Shown here: positions 1 through 13,761 of the stretch, piece by piece
Layout: every line of letters begins with the position of its first letter
Position numbering within the stretch: the first letter of the stretch is position 1
Made by a program: the position numbers and the translations under genes
Notes under the pieces: generated by a model
Databases searched by the model: none
What the model saw: only the letters and a program-made list of their open reading frames with translations
Told to the model about the DNA's origin: nothing
Assembly: GCA_023525715.1 (NCBI GenBank)
Contig: CM042009.1
Coordinates: 123,198,819-123,262,818, forward strand
Length of the DNA stretch: 64,000 nucleotides
Reading direction: 5' to 3'
DNA from: Cichorium intybus
Taxonomy: Eukaryota; Streptophyta; Magnoliopsida; Asterales; Asteraceae

Positions 1-652
1 TACTTGTACTACTTTCACATTTCAGCGTATTAACATTCTAATTACTTCTTTCATCCACTCTTGTTATTTATGAGATTTTGATCTCATTTACTCATTTTTT
101 TTATATAAGTATGTCTTTCTCGTTATTCAATTTTCTTACAATACTTTTATAAGTACATTTTTCATTCTTTTTTTTGGGTACTCCGTGTACCATTCTCATA
201 CTATTATTTTATGTCTGAATACTTTCCTGCGACATTTATTTTTCACTTTAGTGCTTAGTTTAGCACTTTATCTCTTACTTATACTTTCTCTACCGGTCTT
301 CCAATTGTTTACCATGGTTGCTTCCATGTTTCAAACGACTTATAATGTCTCATACATTTCGTATATGATCACTCACATTTTCATGATAACTATCATCTTG
401 TGGTATTGACAGGTTTTATTAGTCATATTTACTAGCTTCTTGGTTATAAATATAAATTTCTAATCCTTTGTCCCATTTTAGACTTTTACAAGTCAGTTTC
501 GTCTTTCTTTTTACCACTTAATTATTACCTAACAAACCAATTTTATATACTTTTAATCATATTATGATTCTAGTTGGGTAACGATATGCAAATCATGGTC
601 TCAAACCACTTCTTAACATATATTTACAAGTTCTTAATTGTATAATATACAC

Positions 653-656
<4 letters not shown>

Positions 657-722
<66 letters not shown>
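657..722. repeat. (AT)n microsatellite
   Basis: Uninterrupted AT dinucleotides over about 66 bases inside the old retroelement interior. Confidence 0.95.
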
Positions 723-724
<2 letters not shown>

Positions 725-2365
725 TTGATTCTCTTTTGGTTTAAGAACTCAAATTAAGTGCTTCATTTTTTATTTTATTTTTTTACATTAAAACTTTATC
801 TCACACACTTTTACTTATAACTTTCTAGAATTTAAGCCCAAGTTTCTTCCATCTCATCTTTACCCTTACTCTCTATGTGTCATGAGGCTATATGCCCCAC
901 ACATTACATTATTCTTTCATATTTCATTTAAGACTTATTTCTTATATACCTACTTCCTTAAATTTCATTATTACTACCCATGTACCGACCAATTCACACC
1001 ATCTTTGGATACTTTTTCTTGTTATATTCATTCACATTCGGAAGTAGCAACTTCTTATCTGTTTATTATAGTCCTTATTTTCATTCTTTTATCTTATCTT
1101 TGATTCTTTGCCTAGTACTTACTTGGGCATTCACTCTTATTCCTTACTTCATATTAATTATGACCTTTAGTCATGTTTCTTACATGCTGTTGGTTTTCCT
1201 CAGTTATCATACCCCGATATACCCTTTTATTATTTGTATTTCTTTTTATACTCCCTTCATGTGGTTGCGGACTTTAATTCCGGACAACCAATATCTTATC
1301 ATCATTTTCTTTTATAATTTTTTTGTTATATCCCTCTGATTATCCACATCATGTGTCTTATCTTTAATTTCTCGCCTAACACTTGTTTAGGCATTCAATC
1401 TTTATTTTTTTTCAATTCATGTTCTTATAATCACATTATAATAATACAAGATACTTAAGATGTCATAATCCTTAACAATCTTCCATTTTTTATTTCTTTC
1501 TCATTCAGGTATCTTACTTATCATATTACTCATTGTAGCACTATGCTTATGACTTAGCTATTTGCTCCAACCATTAGATGTCTTTACTTGTCATATTCCT
1601 TCGGGTTTGGAAGTCACGACTTCCCATTTCTTAATTTCCTTTTTATTCCTTATCTAATACTTGGTTAAGTATTTTACTTTCATTTTATACTAACATGTAT
1701 GTATTCATATTCTTTTCCAATCTCTCTTTCTTTCATCACTGTAGTAGCAGTACTTTTATCTTTATTCCATGATCATAATTCAGTTCCGTTAGACAACAGA
1801 ATTTTCAACTATACATTTCTTTTATATTTATATTATATAACCCCATTTCCTCTATTTCAAAATTCTCAATAGATTTATACATTCTTGTCATATCTCTTTT
1901 GTCGTCTTCTATCGTACTTTCTCATGTTTATTACATATACTTTACATTACTTCTCATATGGTATGGTGGTTATCACAACCACATATTTGGATTTCCCGTA
2001 TTACTTTTCACACACTCGTTATCTTGTTTTTAATACTCTTCATTCATACTTGGTTTTGTTACATAGGTATATCTATCCTATGTCACTCACACCTTCCATA
2101 CACATCCTTTACAGATTCGCATGATTCCCTTGTGGTTCCACCAAACTCAAATATATATCCTGTGATTATGATAGTACGGGCCCATATTATTATAACCACC
2201 TACACATATTTGCTTCCGGTTTCACCATCAGGACTCATGTTCCACTGTTTCAGGTTAACCCTCACTTCCTCATACTTGCGACCTTACATTAAGGTATGCA
2301 TTCTACTTAATTCCAACAAAGTTTAAGTCTAGGTTCAGGTATTGACACCTAGTTCGCTTAAACTA

Positions 2366-2379
2366 TGGCTCTGATACCA
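2366..2379 (-). other. tRNA primer-binding site of the outer LTR element
   Basis: TGGCTCTGATACCA on the plus strand is the complement of TGGTATCAGAGCCA, the usual initiator-Met-tRNA primer site of plant LTR retrotransposons. It sits three bases from the LTR start at 2383 and fixes the element's orientation as minus. Confidence 0.85.
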
Positions 2380-2382
2380 AAT

Positions 2383-4306
2383 TGTAACACCCCAATCTTT
2401 CACACAAATTTTTTTTTTCAAAAACTTATTTTTACAAATACTTCATTATACAAAACATTTAATTTTACAAACGGGGTATCACATTTCCATATCATCACCA
2501 GAGTCTAAACCTTTTATTGCACGCTTTATACGATCACAGCTACTGTCCCACAGCCCACTCTTCTAACTCTTATCCTGATTACCTGAGTACATAGCATTTT
2601 ATAAAAAAAATACGTAAGACATAACGTCTCGTGAGCAACGTGGGTTTAGACCCAAAACAGTTTTCCAATAATAATATTATTCTTTAAATTTCCCATATTT
2701 CGTTTCCTATGAGCGCACCCATAGGTATTCCTTAATCTGTGATGGTACATTCCTACGAGCGCACCCGTAGGTTTTATACGAGACGCACCCGTATAACTAC
2801 TTCCTCAATAGCATGAAACGGATTCATCTATCAAGGTAAGACAACTACTTCGCGACGGGAGGTACCATCCCAGTAGTGTCTTTGACCACCCCTACCGCAG
2901 CAGGCCGTGATCTTTATCCGGATACTAAGCAACTTGTCATCATGGGCCAATCACATTATTAGTTCTTTGTATTTCTCATTTATCTTTTGTACACATTGTA
3001 CGTACCATTTCACAAGATCATTTTCAGTTTCACAAAACATTTTGGTTCCATAGAACCATTTCAATTACCATAGAAGCATTTTGTCCCACAAACCATTTTA
3101 TATAAAAAAATCCATTTCAATTACCATAAAACCATTTTGTCCCACAAACCATTTTATATAAAAATCCATTTCTTTTATATAAAATCCATTTGCTATGTAC
3201 TCGAAAAATCCACACATTACTCACCTTGGCTAGTTAGAGAAGTCTAATTATAATTACACCCTTCCTTGTCCCTTCCATTCATTGCCCTTTTACTTCTTAA
3301 GTACCTAAGAAGTTTATTCACACTTTATTAACAACATGTTATACTTTAACAACATGTAAGGACTACTTTGTTATGTTCCACTAGGCTCATATCACAATAT
3401 TTTTGTGATATTCATTCCTTAACACACCTTTTTACTTATTCTTATTATCTCTTAAATGTCATTTTATTGACCATTATACCCTTGGAAAGTCACATACACA
3501 ATTTAGACTCATTTTTCATGTTTTCATGCTCTATAACACTTATGGGATCAATTGGAGACCAAGGCTACATGTCTAGGGGCAAAATAGACCTTTTAACCCC
3601 TTCCAGTATGTTACACGGTCGTTTAATTTTACCCTTATAAGTTACACGGCCGTGTAACGTTTCCAGGCCTTCACAACTTCAATTTTTCACTAAAAATCAG
3701 GTATCGGGTTCGTTTTAACTCCAAACTTCACCAAATTTTGACCATAGGTTCTATTGACCCTATATTATGTTAAGAACATGTTTTCACTTCTATTAAGTCT
3801 TATTTAGTTCATGACTTAATGATTAAGACCATAGGATATCACAAGAGCTCTAAGGAAGCTCATATGCACATCAACTCAAATTTTAAAATCTAGTTTTGTC
3901 CATTTTCTATACATATATTTATATAATCAATGGATGATTTAATTTAAGGTTTTTACAACCAAAAACATACTTTGTTAGTTACCAATTAATGATTTCCATT
4001 AACCATTTTCATGGGTTTCATTCATGGAATCACCAATTCCATTCCACCCGACAAATTTCAGTTTGTGTTCAAACTTTCATTTTATTATTTGAAGCTCTTA
4101 GGAAACCACTTCTAATGGTTTCTTCATACTTAAACATCATTTATGACTCATTCTAACCAACTCTTTATGTCAAATTAACACTTTGATCCTAAACTCAAAT
4201 TTCTAGGGTTTAATTACACATGAAATCACCAAACTTGATTTTAAGTTATCCATATGTTGGATACTGATCAAGATGTGATTAGAAACATAAACCCACTACC
4301 TTTACT
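2383..4306 (-). repeat. Outer LTR, segment 1 of 3
   Basis: Starts TGTAACACCCC next to the primer site. The region around 2605-2655 (a 'gtaagacat...gtctcgtgag' block, then 'tttagac') matches the same part of the younger LTRs at 4570-4615, so the two elements belong to related families. The LTR is interrupted at 4306 by the 4307-13423 insertion and resumes at 13424. Confidence 0.75.
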
Positions 4307-7268
4307 TGTGACACCCCATTTCTACTGTTTGCAAATACTATGGTTTTTCGTATAAATACTTGAATACAAAAATACTGTTTAACAAAAACCGATTATTTAC
4401 ATATTTAAAACTGTGGGTGTTACAAATCCATACCAAACTAACCATAGTAAGCAAGAAAAGGATTAAACCTTGCGTCCAAGATAGGAGCTATGTGGGCTCC
4501 ACTCCAGCTAAACTTCATCCAATTATAGCATAGCATTTAACCTGGAATACATGGCATAAAAATAGAATACGTAAGACAAAAATTGTCTCGTGAGTTACAT
4601 GAGTTTTAGACTCAAACTTTTAACTTCTTTTATAAACGTTATAACATAAAACTTCTGTCAAAACTTTATAGTAATATCATACTATGCTTGTTACTTCTCG
4701 AAATCATTTCATAATATATTTTACAAGAAAATTAACATCCTTTAAAGTTTTAAAATACTATCATACCATAGTTCTTCATTCCTTTCAAAACCATTACATA
4801 TCATCCTTTGCATAATTACCTTCTTTCAAAACTTTACAATAGAATCATAATACAACTCTTTACTTTTCAAAAATCATTCTATGACATACTTTACGAAAAT
4901 AACATTGTTCTTACTTTCTTTGACTGGTTTTATAAGCTTGCTGGATTTTTATACTTAGGGCTTTAATCACCATAAGTGATACCCCAAGTCTCTATGGCTA
5001 GAAAGAACGGATCAATCCTCACCATAGAAGTGCTGAGGCAATCTACTTCGCGATGGGGATTTTTCCCCAGTAGACCCCTTACCTAACCCGGGAAGGTTGG
5101 AACATAGTTCCCTTACTAACACTGCTTGCTACAATTACCAGTCATACAAAACATTTTCTGCTTGCTTGAACATTACTTTCATACATATAACTTGTGGCTA
5201 AGCGCCAAACTTCATTACTTTCTATCTTTATAGCTAGATACCAAATTTATAACTTTCATTTCTCATAAACCATATGTTTAAAACATGTCTATATAACATT
5301 TTAGGCTTAATGTCAAATCATACTTGAAAACATATACAATTTGTAACCGAAACATACTTCTTAAACATATTGTGGCTATATGCCTATCCATACTTTCAAA
5401 CATGTATAACTTGTATTCAAAATATATATACCTTCATATAATTGGTTCATAGACCAAAACACACTTTCACATAATTGGCTCATAGACCAAAACATAACTT
5501 CTATATTATAGCATTATACTTTCACAAACAAGTTAGAAATAAAACTCTTGCATATAGTTTCACATATAAGATTTTGTAAGAAATCTTGAAAATACTTACT
5601 TGCCATGTACCCCAGAATGGGTAAAAATACTGCATGTACTCACCTCAAGTCGGTAATGTAGAAATCTGTGCGGCAACTCCGTAAATCCAACCAAGCTTAA
5701 AACCGCACACCTTATACTCCTATAAGGTATATTAAGTTAATTATTACCAAATACACTAATTAACATTACTATAATTAGATACTTATAGCGTTGCATATAG
5801 TTTAAATGTTTATAACTTTCGACATGCACCGTGTCTCGACATATACCCCCACCCCTTTTTATTTACTTTTACTCAACAAATAAGTTATTATATGATTCAA
5901 TTAATTTTTAAGTAAACCCAAGCCCACATCATGACATCCAAAACCAAAAACTAATATGATTATCACAAAAGAAGAAACCAACAGCAAGGCTGATTTCTGG
6001 ACCCTCAACAAGATTTGCAATATTAGACCAAGGAAAGATTGAAAATAAAATCCAATAAAAATCATGGGTAAACTAGACTCAAGGAAAATGTCACAGGGCT
6101 TGACCTCATGTCATTTTCACCTTTCAAGAATAAATGAAAAATCTCCAAAGTTGACTGATGCAATCAGTCCACCTACTGAACCACACATTAAAGAAATAAT
6201 AATCGCTCAAAATGGGTTAAGAACTGAACTCTAAAATTTGGTGAGGACAAACTAGACTTCAACAGGGAACTAAGGCAACTGACCTTGCCCCAAAACCATT
6301 TTTGTACATTTAATAATGAATTTCTTAAGACAGGGAACCAAATCTGACAGAACTTGGACAAGTCAGTGAATATTGCACAATTCATCTAACTTAGGATCCA
6401 AATTAAACCAAGGCCTTCTGGAAAAAGAAACTAGACATGTAAACCATTCCAGAAAGGTATGATTCACCCCAATTGGCCAAATACACGATTTAATATGAAT
6501 TTTCTAATAATAGGACCAAAACTGCAAAAATACGAAAATCTAGAAAATGATGCTAGGGTTTAATGTTTCAACTCCTAAACCCATTAAGACCTAGATTAAG
6601 ACCTCTAGGGTCTGAAGTGAGGTTAAAAAAATTCCAACAACAGAAACTTAGGAGTAGGATATAATCATTTGAGCCACACACAACCCAAACACACACAAGA
6701 TCATGGAAACCCAAAGAAAAGGAAAACAAACCCAAACCAAGAATGGTTTACCTTTCGCAGCCATCACGTCCCGACCACCTGCTGCACCCTAGCCCTCCCT
6801 CGCGATCCCCAGCAAAGAGTTTTAGCAACAACCCATACAAACAGCAACAGCCCGATCATGGCAGAAAAAGAGAGCCGAAAGAGAGAAAAATGAGAGATAG
6901 GGAGGAAGAGAACCAATACTTACCTCCACAAGAAAGAAAACCCTCTGGACATTCTTTGTAACTTCACGTGCTAGTGTGCAGACAAACAAAAGCCCAAACA
7001 ATAATTTATGCACTTATTGATATTTCTAAGTTTAGTCCCTAAGGTTTTAGATCATAATTTTATTTAACCCAAAACTCAAAACATCTAACATATTAAGTTT
7101 TCAAAATGACATTAACCCCCATGAACTAATACTAAAAAGTTCAGAATTGTTATTTTCATATTATTATTTATTATTTTACTTAATATTATTATTACTTCTC
7201 TGCTAAAAGTAATACTAATAAAAATAATAAAATCTCAAAACAAACATATCGAAAAACGGGGTGTTACA
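4307..7268 (-). repeat. 3' LTR of the LARD-like element
   Basis: 2,962 bp; the same sequence recurs 6,155 bases downstream at 10462-13423 with no net length change. It contains an interior GC-richer patch (about 6670-6960) that gives short ORFs on both strands. These are identical in the other LTR and are not considered genes. Confidence 0.92.
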
Positions 7269-7283
7269 AATCTCCCCCACTTA
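7269..7283 (-). other. Polypurine tract of the LARD-like element
   Basis: On the minus strand this reads AAGTGGGGGAGATT directly before the LTR, the classic plus-strand primer of plant LTR elements. Confidence 0.8.
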
Positions 7284-7932
7284 TAAGAATTTCGTCCCCG
7301 AAATTCAACACCGATAATCTAGGTTGAAACTTTCATTAGCCCATAATTCCACAAGATTAATCGCCTGTGAATACATTAGCTCATATTTCATTTTTATATT
7401 GGTCTATTAATTTTTCCATAACTACTAGCCCAATGACATGAGCCCAAATATGTTAAGCTTTAGCCCATTAGGCCTAGAGTTCAACACGAGATGAAAAGTC
7501 AAAATAAGTCAATGTCAATACCTCTCCAATGTTAACAGATAGGTCGTATACTTTGTTTTTATGTGACATCACATCACTAATAATCAACAGCCTACAACAG
7601 TCTGTGCAATTAAGTAATCAGTAAACGACACTACTTTATTCACCTTTATTCCAAAAAATCTCATCAATATCCCTTTATCACTAGAGTCTAGCAGTAAATT
7701 TTGAAAATTAACCGGCGCTTAGGGTAGTGAAGGGTCGCATCCACTGTAGATGGTTTGAATTTTGGTAATAAGAACGTGAATTGTGCTTTCAATTACATGC
7801 GTCCTTTCGGTTCCAGCTGCAAAATGCTATATATACAGGTAAGTAGCATCATTTATTTTCACATTCATTTTCAATCCCATTCTCTTCTATCACTAGTTTA
7901 TTCGTATACGAACTCACATTTAAAGCTAAGTC
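7284..7932. other. Interior of the LARD-like element upstream of the captured gene
   Basis: No gene recognised. It probably includes retroelement leader and, in its right part, upstream sequence carried along with the RWP-RK gene. The junction cannot be placed without the donor locus. Confidence 0.5.
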
Positions 7933-9558
7933 ATGGAAAACAGATCTTCAATGGGCGATCTGTCAAACCCTGGACCTGGTTTTCCGCAAGGAGAGGGTTC
8001 TTCAAATCAAACATCTTTACTGGAGTTCGGTGACTTTAACATTCTAAACATCCATTATTTTTATTTTTTTTTCTAATGTTTTGTTGATTTTGAATTATGG
8101 TACAGTCTTCCAGATATACAATCTATAGAGCCACTTAACGATGAGCCGGAAATTTTTTCCGAGCTAAACATCAACTTAGACGATCCGGTGAATGTATCTT
8201 TAGACCATGCACTTGATCAAACTCCACACCTTCTACCAGGTTAAATTCTTTTAAATGATTGCTTTTATGAATATTCAATTTTGTTTTATCATATGATAAT
8301 TGTTGTTTGTAGACCCATCTGTGGATGATTTATCTGGCTACAATCCATTCATCGACGTACCCTCAACGAGTAGTGAGATCATCCCCATGAATCAAGAATT
8401 CATGACTGACATTCAGAATGAAAGTCAATTACAAATAACTCATAACATCAATATTGAAATGAATCCCGAACTTGGGGTTGGTTTTCAATATCGAAATCAC
8501 CTTTAGGTGATTCAGAGGAACTTAGAAGGATTTCAAAATCCTGAGTCCATGATTGAAAACGTACAATTACCACCGATAGAAGCTACTGATTTTAATGAAT
8601 CAATGTCCATCTTTGATTCAGAAAATCAGGATCATGTTCAAATGATCCCAACTAATAATAATAATAATACATTTGAACTCGATCCTTCAATTCCGACAAC
8701 CACAGCAGTTGGCAGTAGAAGAGGTTTCAGACACTCATTAAGTAGGGAAATAATAGCTGAACACTTTAACGAACCAATTGAGAAAGCTGCGAAAGAACTC
8801 AACATTGGATCGACACAGTTAAAAAAACGCTGTAGAGATTTAGGTATCGATCATTGGCCCCAACGGCAACTTAAGAGTCTGCAAACTCTTATTGATCGTG
8901 TTGAGGTAAAGAATTACATTTCTTTTTATATATCATAAAATTGTAATTACTAAAGTTATTTGTGTCACAGGAATTTGGCAACGAGTTTAGTGGAGCAGCA
9001 GGATTATCGAAAGATTTATTACCCAACCTAAAAAGGGAGAAAGAAGCAATAATTGAAGGATCACAATCGGGTCTAACAGAAGGCACAAAGAAACTAATAC
9101 AAGCTGCTCATAAGGTTGAATATAAGAAAAGAAAATTTCTGGAAAAGGGGGAAACTTCATCAAGAACTCATACACAGCAGCAATCTCTGCCATCTAATTC
9201 TGGTATGAGTAGTATTAATCCTGGTTTACTCGAGCCTGTGAGTGAGGGGAATTTTGGAGGCTCTGTAGGTAACCTAGCCTGGTTTCCTCCTTCTTATAGC
9301 TACCCCCAACTGGTTCCAAATTGGAACCCTTCCTCATCACTTCCCTACTTACACACTCCTCAGACGAGTCAATTTTTAACCCATACTCATGGGGTTACGG
9401 GTTCCAACCCTATCGAGACCCCACGCCTTGGAGCTCCTCCTCCAATAACTGAAAACATACCCCTTCCAAATCCTCAAGAAGGTACAAGTCGACCTACAGA
9501 TGACAAAGATTGGAGTGTAGAAGATCTTTTTTCGCTTCCTTCTGATTCTTCAGTTTAG
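7933..9558 (+). pseudogene. Captured RWP-RK (RKD/NLP-type) transcription factor gene, broken
   Basis: The RWP-RK domain is clear in the third exon, about 8715-8905: GFRHSLSREIIAEHF, then an LKKRCRDLGI helix, then HWPQRQLKSLQTLI. The defining RWPxRK signature is changed to HWPQRQ. Exons with good splice sites are 8106-8239, 8313-8905 and 8971-9558 (stop TAG at 9556). A first exon from ATG 7933 is likely, but its join to 8106 does not keep frame. A TAG at 8504-8506 stops the third exon. The last exon has a charged, coiled-coil-like start followed by a Ser/Pro-rich tail. RWP-RK proteins are nuclear DNA-binding factors of nitrogen response and egg-cell/gametophyte programmes. The copy lies inside an LTR element, antisense to it, with its introns kept. 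Confidence 0.8.
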
Positions 9559-10444
9559 GCTACTAGTTCTGTAAACTTTTCTTAATGTATTAATATAAAG
9601 TTATAGCAATGGATCACATGTATCGATGTGTTACTACTTTTATTTATTATTATTATTATTTTCTAATCTTTCTTTCTTTGGTCACTGTAGTGACACTACT
9701 TTTATCTTTATTCTATAATCATAATTCGTTTCCGTTAGACAACGAAATTTTCAGTTATACTATTTCTTTTATATTTGTACTATATGCTCCATTAACATTT
9801 TCAATATATTTATTCCTTCAGGCCATGTCTCTTTTACTGGTTCCTTTCATATTGTCTCGGGAGTATTAACTATCTTATTAATTTCTTTTACCTTGTCATA
9901 TTAAGTGGTATATATCAGCATTAACCTTTAATACTTATTACATAGGCATATAACCTCTATGTTATTCTTATTACTCTCTTCACAATCCTTACTCACCAGA
10001 CTACCATAATTCCTTTACGATTCCACCAGTCTCAATACATATCCTGTGATTATGATAATACGGGCCCATATTACCATAACCACCTATACATATTGATTCT
10101 GTTGTTACCACAAAGTTTCATGGGACACTGGTTCCTTTAGCATATAACACCATTATAAATACATGGTGATCAATACTGGAAATCTTTCTACTTTATATAC
10201 ATAGTCTTTAATAAATATAGACAGTTATGGAAAATAACATACCATTTTCTTAACAGTCAAACTTTTGCTCAATCAAAGAGTTAGCTAAACATTTTTTTTA
10301 AAGTTATATATATGCATATATTAAGTGATGCAAAATATCTTAGTCATTTAAGACATCATATAGTATACTTTCATGAACTAACATTCCTATAGCACGAGTT
10401 TAAGCCTAGGAGTGGAACAAGCCAATCCTAATTCGCTTAAACTA
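9559..10444. other. Interior of the LARD-like element, primer-site side
   Basis: Non-coding. From about 9640 it matches the interior of the outer element near 1715-1830, which marks where captured sequence ends and native element sequence resumes. Confidence 0.6.
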
Positions 10445-10458
10445 TGGCTCTGATACCA
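10445..10458 (-). other. tRNA primer-binding site of the LARD-like element
   Basis: TGGCTCTGATACCA, complement of the initiator-Met-tRNA primer site, three bases from the 5' LTR at 10462. Confidence 0.88.
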
Positions 10459-10461
10459 ACT

Positions 10462-13423
10462 TGTGACACCCCATTTCTACTGTTTGCAAATACTATGGTT
10501 TTTCGTATAAATACTTGAATACAAAAATACTGTTTAACAAAAACCGATTATTTACATATTTAAAACTGTGGGTGTTACAAATCCATACCAAACTAACCAT
10601 AGTAAGCAAGAAAAGGATTAAACCTTGCGTCCAAGATAGGAGCTATGTGGGCTCCACTCCAGCTAAACTTCATCCAATTATAGCATAGCATTTAACCTGG
10701 AATACATGGCATAAAAATAGAATACGTAAGACAAAAATTGTCTCGTGAGTTACATGAGTTTTAGACTCAAACTTTTAACTTCTTTTATAAACGTTATAAC
10801 ATAAAACTTCTGTCAAAACTTTATAGTAATATCATACTATGCTTGTTACTTCTCGAAATCATTTCATAATATATTTTACAAGAAAATTAACATCCTTTAA
10901 AGTTTTAAAATACTATCATACCATAGTTCTTCATTCCTTTCAAAACCATTACATATCATACTTTGCATAATTACCTTCTTTCAAAACTTTACAATAGAAT
11001 CATAATACAACTCTTTACTTTTCAAAAATCATTCTATGACATACTTTACGAAAATAACATTGTTCTTACTTTCTTTGACTGGTTTTATAAGCTTGCTGGA
11101 TTTTTATACTTAGGGCTTTAATCACCATAAGTGATACCCCAAGTCTCTATGGCTAGAAAGAACGGATCAATCCTCACCATAGAAGTGCTGAGGCAATCTA
11201 CTTCGCGATGGGGATTTTTCCCCAGTAGACCCCTTACCTAACCCGGGAAGGTTGGAACATAGTTCCCTTACTAACACTGCTTGCTACAATTACCAGTCAT
11301 ACAAAACATTTTCTGCTTGCTTGAACATTACTTTCATACATATAACTTGTGGCTAAGCGCCAAACTTCATTACTTTCTATCTTTATAGCTAGATACCAAA
11401 TTTATAACTTTCATTTCTCATAAACCATATGTTTAAAACATGTCTATATAACATTTTAGGCTTAATGTCAAATCATACTTGAAAACATATACAATTTGTA
11501 ACCGAAACATACTTCTTAAACATATTGTGGCTATATGCCTATCCATACTTTCAAACATGTATAACTTGTATTCAAAATATATATACCTTCATATAATTGG
11601 TTCATAGACCAAAACACACTTTCACATAATTGGCTCATAGACCAAAACATAACTTCTATATTATAGCATTATACTTTCACAAACAAGTTAGAAATAAAAC
11701 TCTTGCATATAGTTTCACATATAAGATTTTGTAAGAAATCTTGAAAATACTTACTTGCCATGTACCCCAGAATGGGTAAAAATACTGCATGTACTCACCT
11801 CAAGTCGGTAATGTAGAAATCCGTGCGGCAACTCCGTAAATCCAACCAAGCTTAAAACCGCACACCTTATACTCCTATAAGGTATATTAAGTTAATTATT
11901 ACCAAATACACTAATTAACATTACTATAATTAGATACTTATAGCGTTGCATATAGTTTAAATGTTTATAACTTTCGACATGCACCGTGTCTCGACATATA
12001 CCCCCACCCCTTTTTATTTACTTTTACTCAACAAATAAGTTATTATATGATTCAATTAATTTTTAAGTAAACCCAAGCCCACATCATGACATCCAAAACC
12101 AAAAACTAATATGATTATCACAAAAGAAGAAACCAACAGCAAGGCTGATTTCTGGACCCTCAACAAGATTTGCAATATTAGACCAAGGAAAGATTGAAAA
12201 TAAAATCCAATAAAAATCATGGGTAAACTAGACTCAAGGAAAATGTCACAGGGCTTGACCTCATGTCATTTTCACCTTTCAAGAATAAATGAAAAATCTC
12301 CAAAGTTGACTGATGCAATCAGTCCACCTACTGAACCACACATTAAAGAAATAATAATCGCTCAAAATGGGTTAATAACTGAACTCTAAAATTTGGTGAG
12401 GACAAACTAGACTTCAACAGGGAACTAAGGCAACTGACCTTGCCCCAAAACCGTTTTTGTACATTTAATAATGAATTTCTTAAGACAGGGAACCAAATCT
12501 GACAGAACTTGGACAAGTCAGTGAATATTGCACAATTCATCTAACTTAGGATCCAAATTAAACCAAGGCCTTCTGGAACAAGAAACTAGACATGTAAACC
12601 ATTCCAGAAAGGTATGATTCACCCCAATTGGCCAAATAAACGATTTAATATGAAGTTTCTAATAATAGGACCAAAACTGCAAAAATACGAAAATCTAGAA
12701 AATGATGCTAGGGTTTAATGTTTCAACTCCTAAACCCATTAAGACCTAGATTAAGACCTCTAGGGTCTGAAGTGAGGTTAAAAAAATTCCAACAACAGAA
12801 ACTTAGGAGTAGGATATAATCATTTGAGCCACACACAACCCAAACACACACAAGATCATGGAAACCCAAAGAAAAGGAAAACAAACCCAAACCAAGAATG
12901 GTTTACCTTTCGCAGCCATCACGTCCCGACCACCTGCTGCACCCTAGCCCTCCCTCGCGATCCCCAGCAAAGAGTTTTAGCAACAACCCATACAAACAGC
13001 AATAGCCCGATCATGGCAGAAAAAGAGAGCCGAAAGAGAGAAAAATGAGAGATAGGGAGGAAGAGAACCAATACTTACCTCCACAAGAAAGAAAACCCTC
13101 TGGACATTCTTTGTAACTTTACGTGCTAGTGTGCAGACAAACAAAAGCCCAAACAATAATTTATGCACTTATTGATATTTCTAAGTTTAGTCCCTAAGGT
13201 TTTAGATCATAATTTTATTTAACCCAAAACTCAAAACATCTAACATATTAAGTTTTCAAAATGACATTAACCCCCATGAACTAATACTAAAAAGTTCAGA
13301 ATTGTTATTTTCATATTATTATTTATTATTTTACTTCATATTATTATTACTTCTCTGCTAAAAGTAATACTAATAAAAATAATAAAATCTCAAAACAAAC
13401 ATATCGAAAAACGGGGTGTTACA
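10462..13423 (-). repeat. 5' LTR of the LARD-like element
   Basis: Same length as the left LTR (2,962 bp). Differences noticed by eye are single-base, for example at the positions paired 6217/12372 and 6482/12637. Its promoter, if active, would transcribe leftward through the antisense of the captured RWP-RK gene. Confidence 0.92.
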
Positions 13424-13761
13424 ATACTTGTTTTTAAACCATGGAATCATGGATTCCAAGTTTCTTCCAAAAATTTCCATTTTTGACATTTTTACCCAAA
13501 ACCTGAAATTACTCTAATTTAACAACTAGGAGTGGTTTATTACTTCTATTAAGACATATTTAACTCATTAAGAACTATTGAAACCAACTTGCTCTTATAA
13601 ACCCGTTGGTTAAGGTTCATGAGTTCGAATTCTCATTTCTTGATTTTTAACACTTTCAATGGGTAAACTAGGTTTATATGATGGTTAATACACAAATTAA
13701 GGCTAGGAATCATAGGATAATCCTCCTTTAGCCACTGAATTTTCGAAGCTACAGTAGCCTA
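13424..13761 (-). repeat. Outer LTR, segment 2 of 3
   Basis: Resumes the LTR broken at 4306 (the tact-type target duplication marks the join) and is cut again at 13761 by the copia element, whose target duplication is gccta. Confidence 0.75.

Larger units (their letters stand above)
1..2382 (-). mobile_element. Non-coding internal region of the outer LTR element (left part, truncated by window edge)
   Basis: No long frame is present, and the short ORFs look random. It is placed as retroelement interior because it ends in a primer-binding site at 2366-2379 followed directly by an LTR start. The stretch near 1740-1830 (a 'cactgtagtagcag' block followed by 'ccgttagacaaca') also matches the interior of the younger element near 9680-9750. 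The element reads on the minus strand; its other end lies left of the window. No gag or pol remains can be seen, so it is a non-autonomous, LARD-like element. Confidence 0.65.
4307..13423 (-). mobile_element. Young non-autonomous (LARD-like) LTR retrotransposon carrying a captured gene
   Basis: Two direct copies of a 2,962-bp LTR flank about 3.2 kb of interior. LTR ends are TGTGACACCCC and GGGGTGTTACA. Flanking sequences ttact (4302-4306) and atact (13424-13428) form a near-perfect 5-bp target duplication. The primer site lies beside the right LTR and the polypurine tract beside the left one, so the element reads on the minus strand. The interior has no gag, protease, RT, RNase H or integrase and must have been moved by another element's proteins. 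About ten substitutions were noticed between the LTRs, so the insertion is recent. In place of pol it holds an RWP-RK gene copy on the plus strand. Confidence 0.9.

Noticed and set aside
185..2326. Hydrophobic plus-strand ORFs in the first 2.3 kb
   Set aside because: Pyrimidine-rich non-coding retroelement interior gives Phe/Leu/Tyr/Ser-rich random frames; there is no family motif.
6669..6961. Basic ORFs in the LTR (also at 12824-13048)
   Set aside because: Present identically in both LTR copies, overlapping on several frames, no known motif, and broken or altered by single substitutions between the LTRs.
8504..8520. Splice acceptor at ctttag that would remove the in-frame TAG of the RWP-RK copy
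   Set aside because: No matching donor that keeps frame was found upstream; a premature stop is the simpler reading.
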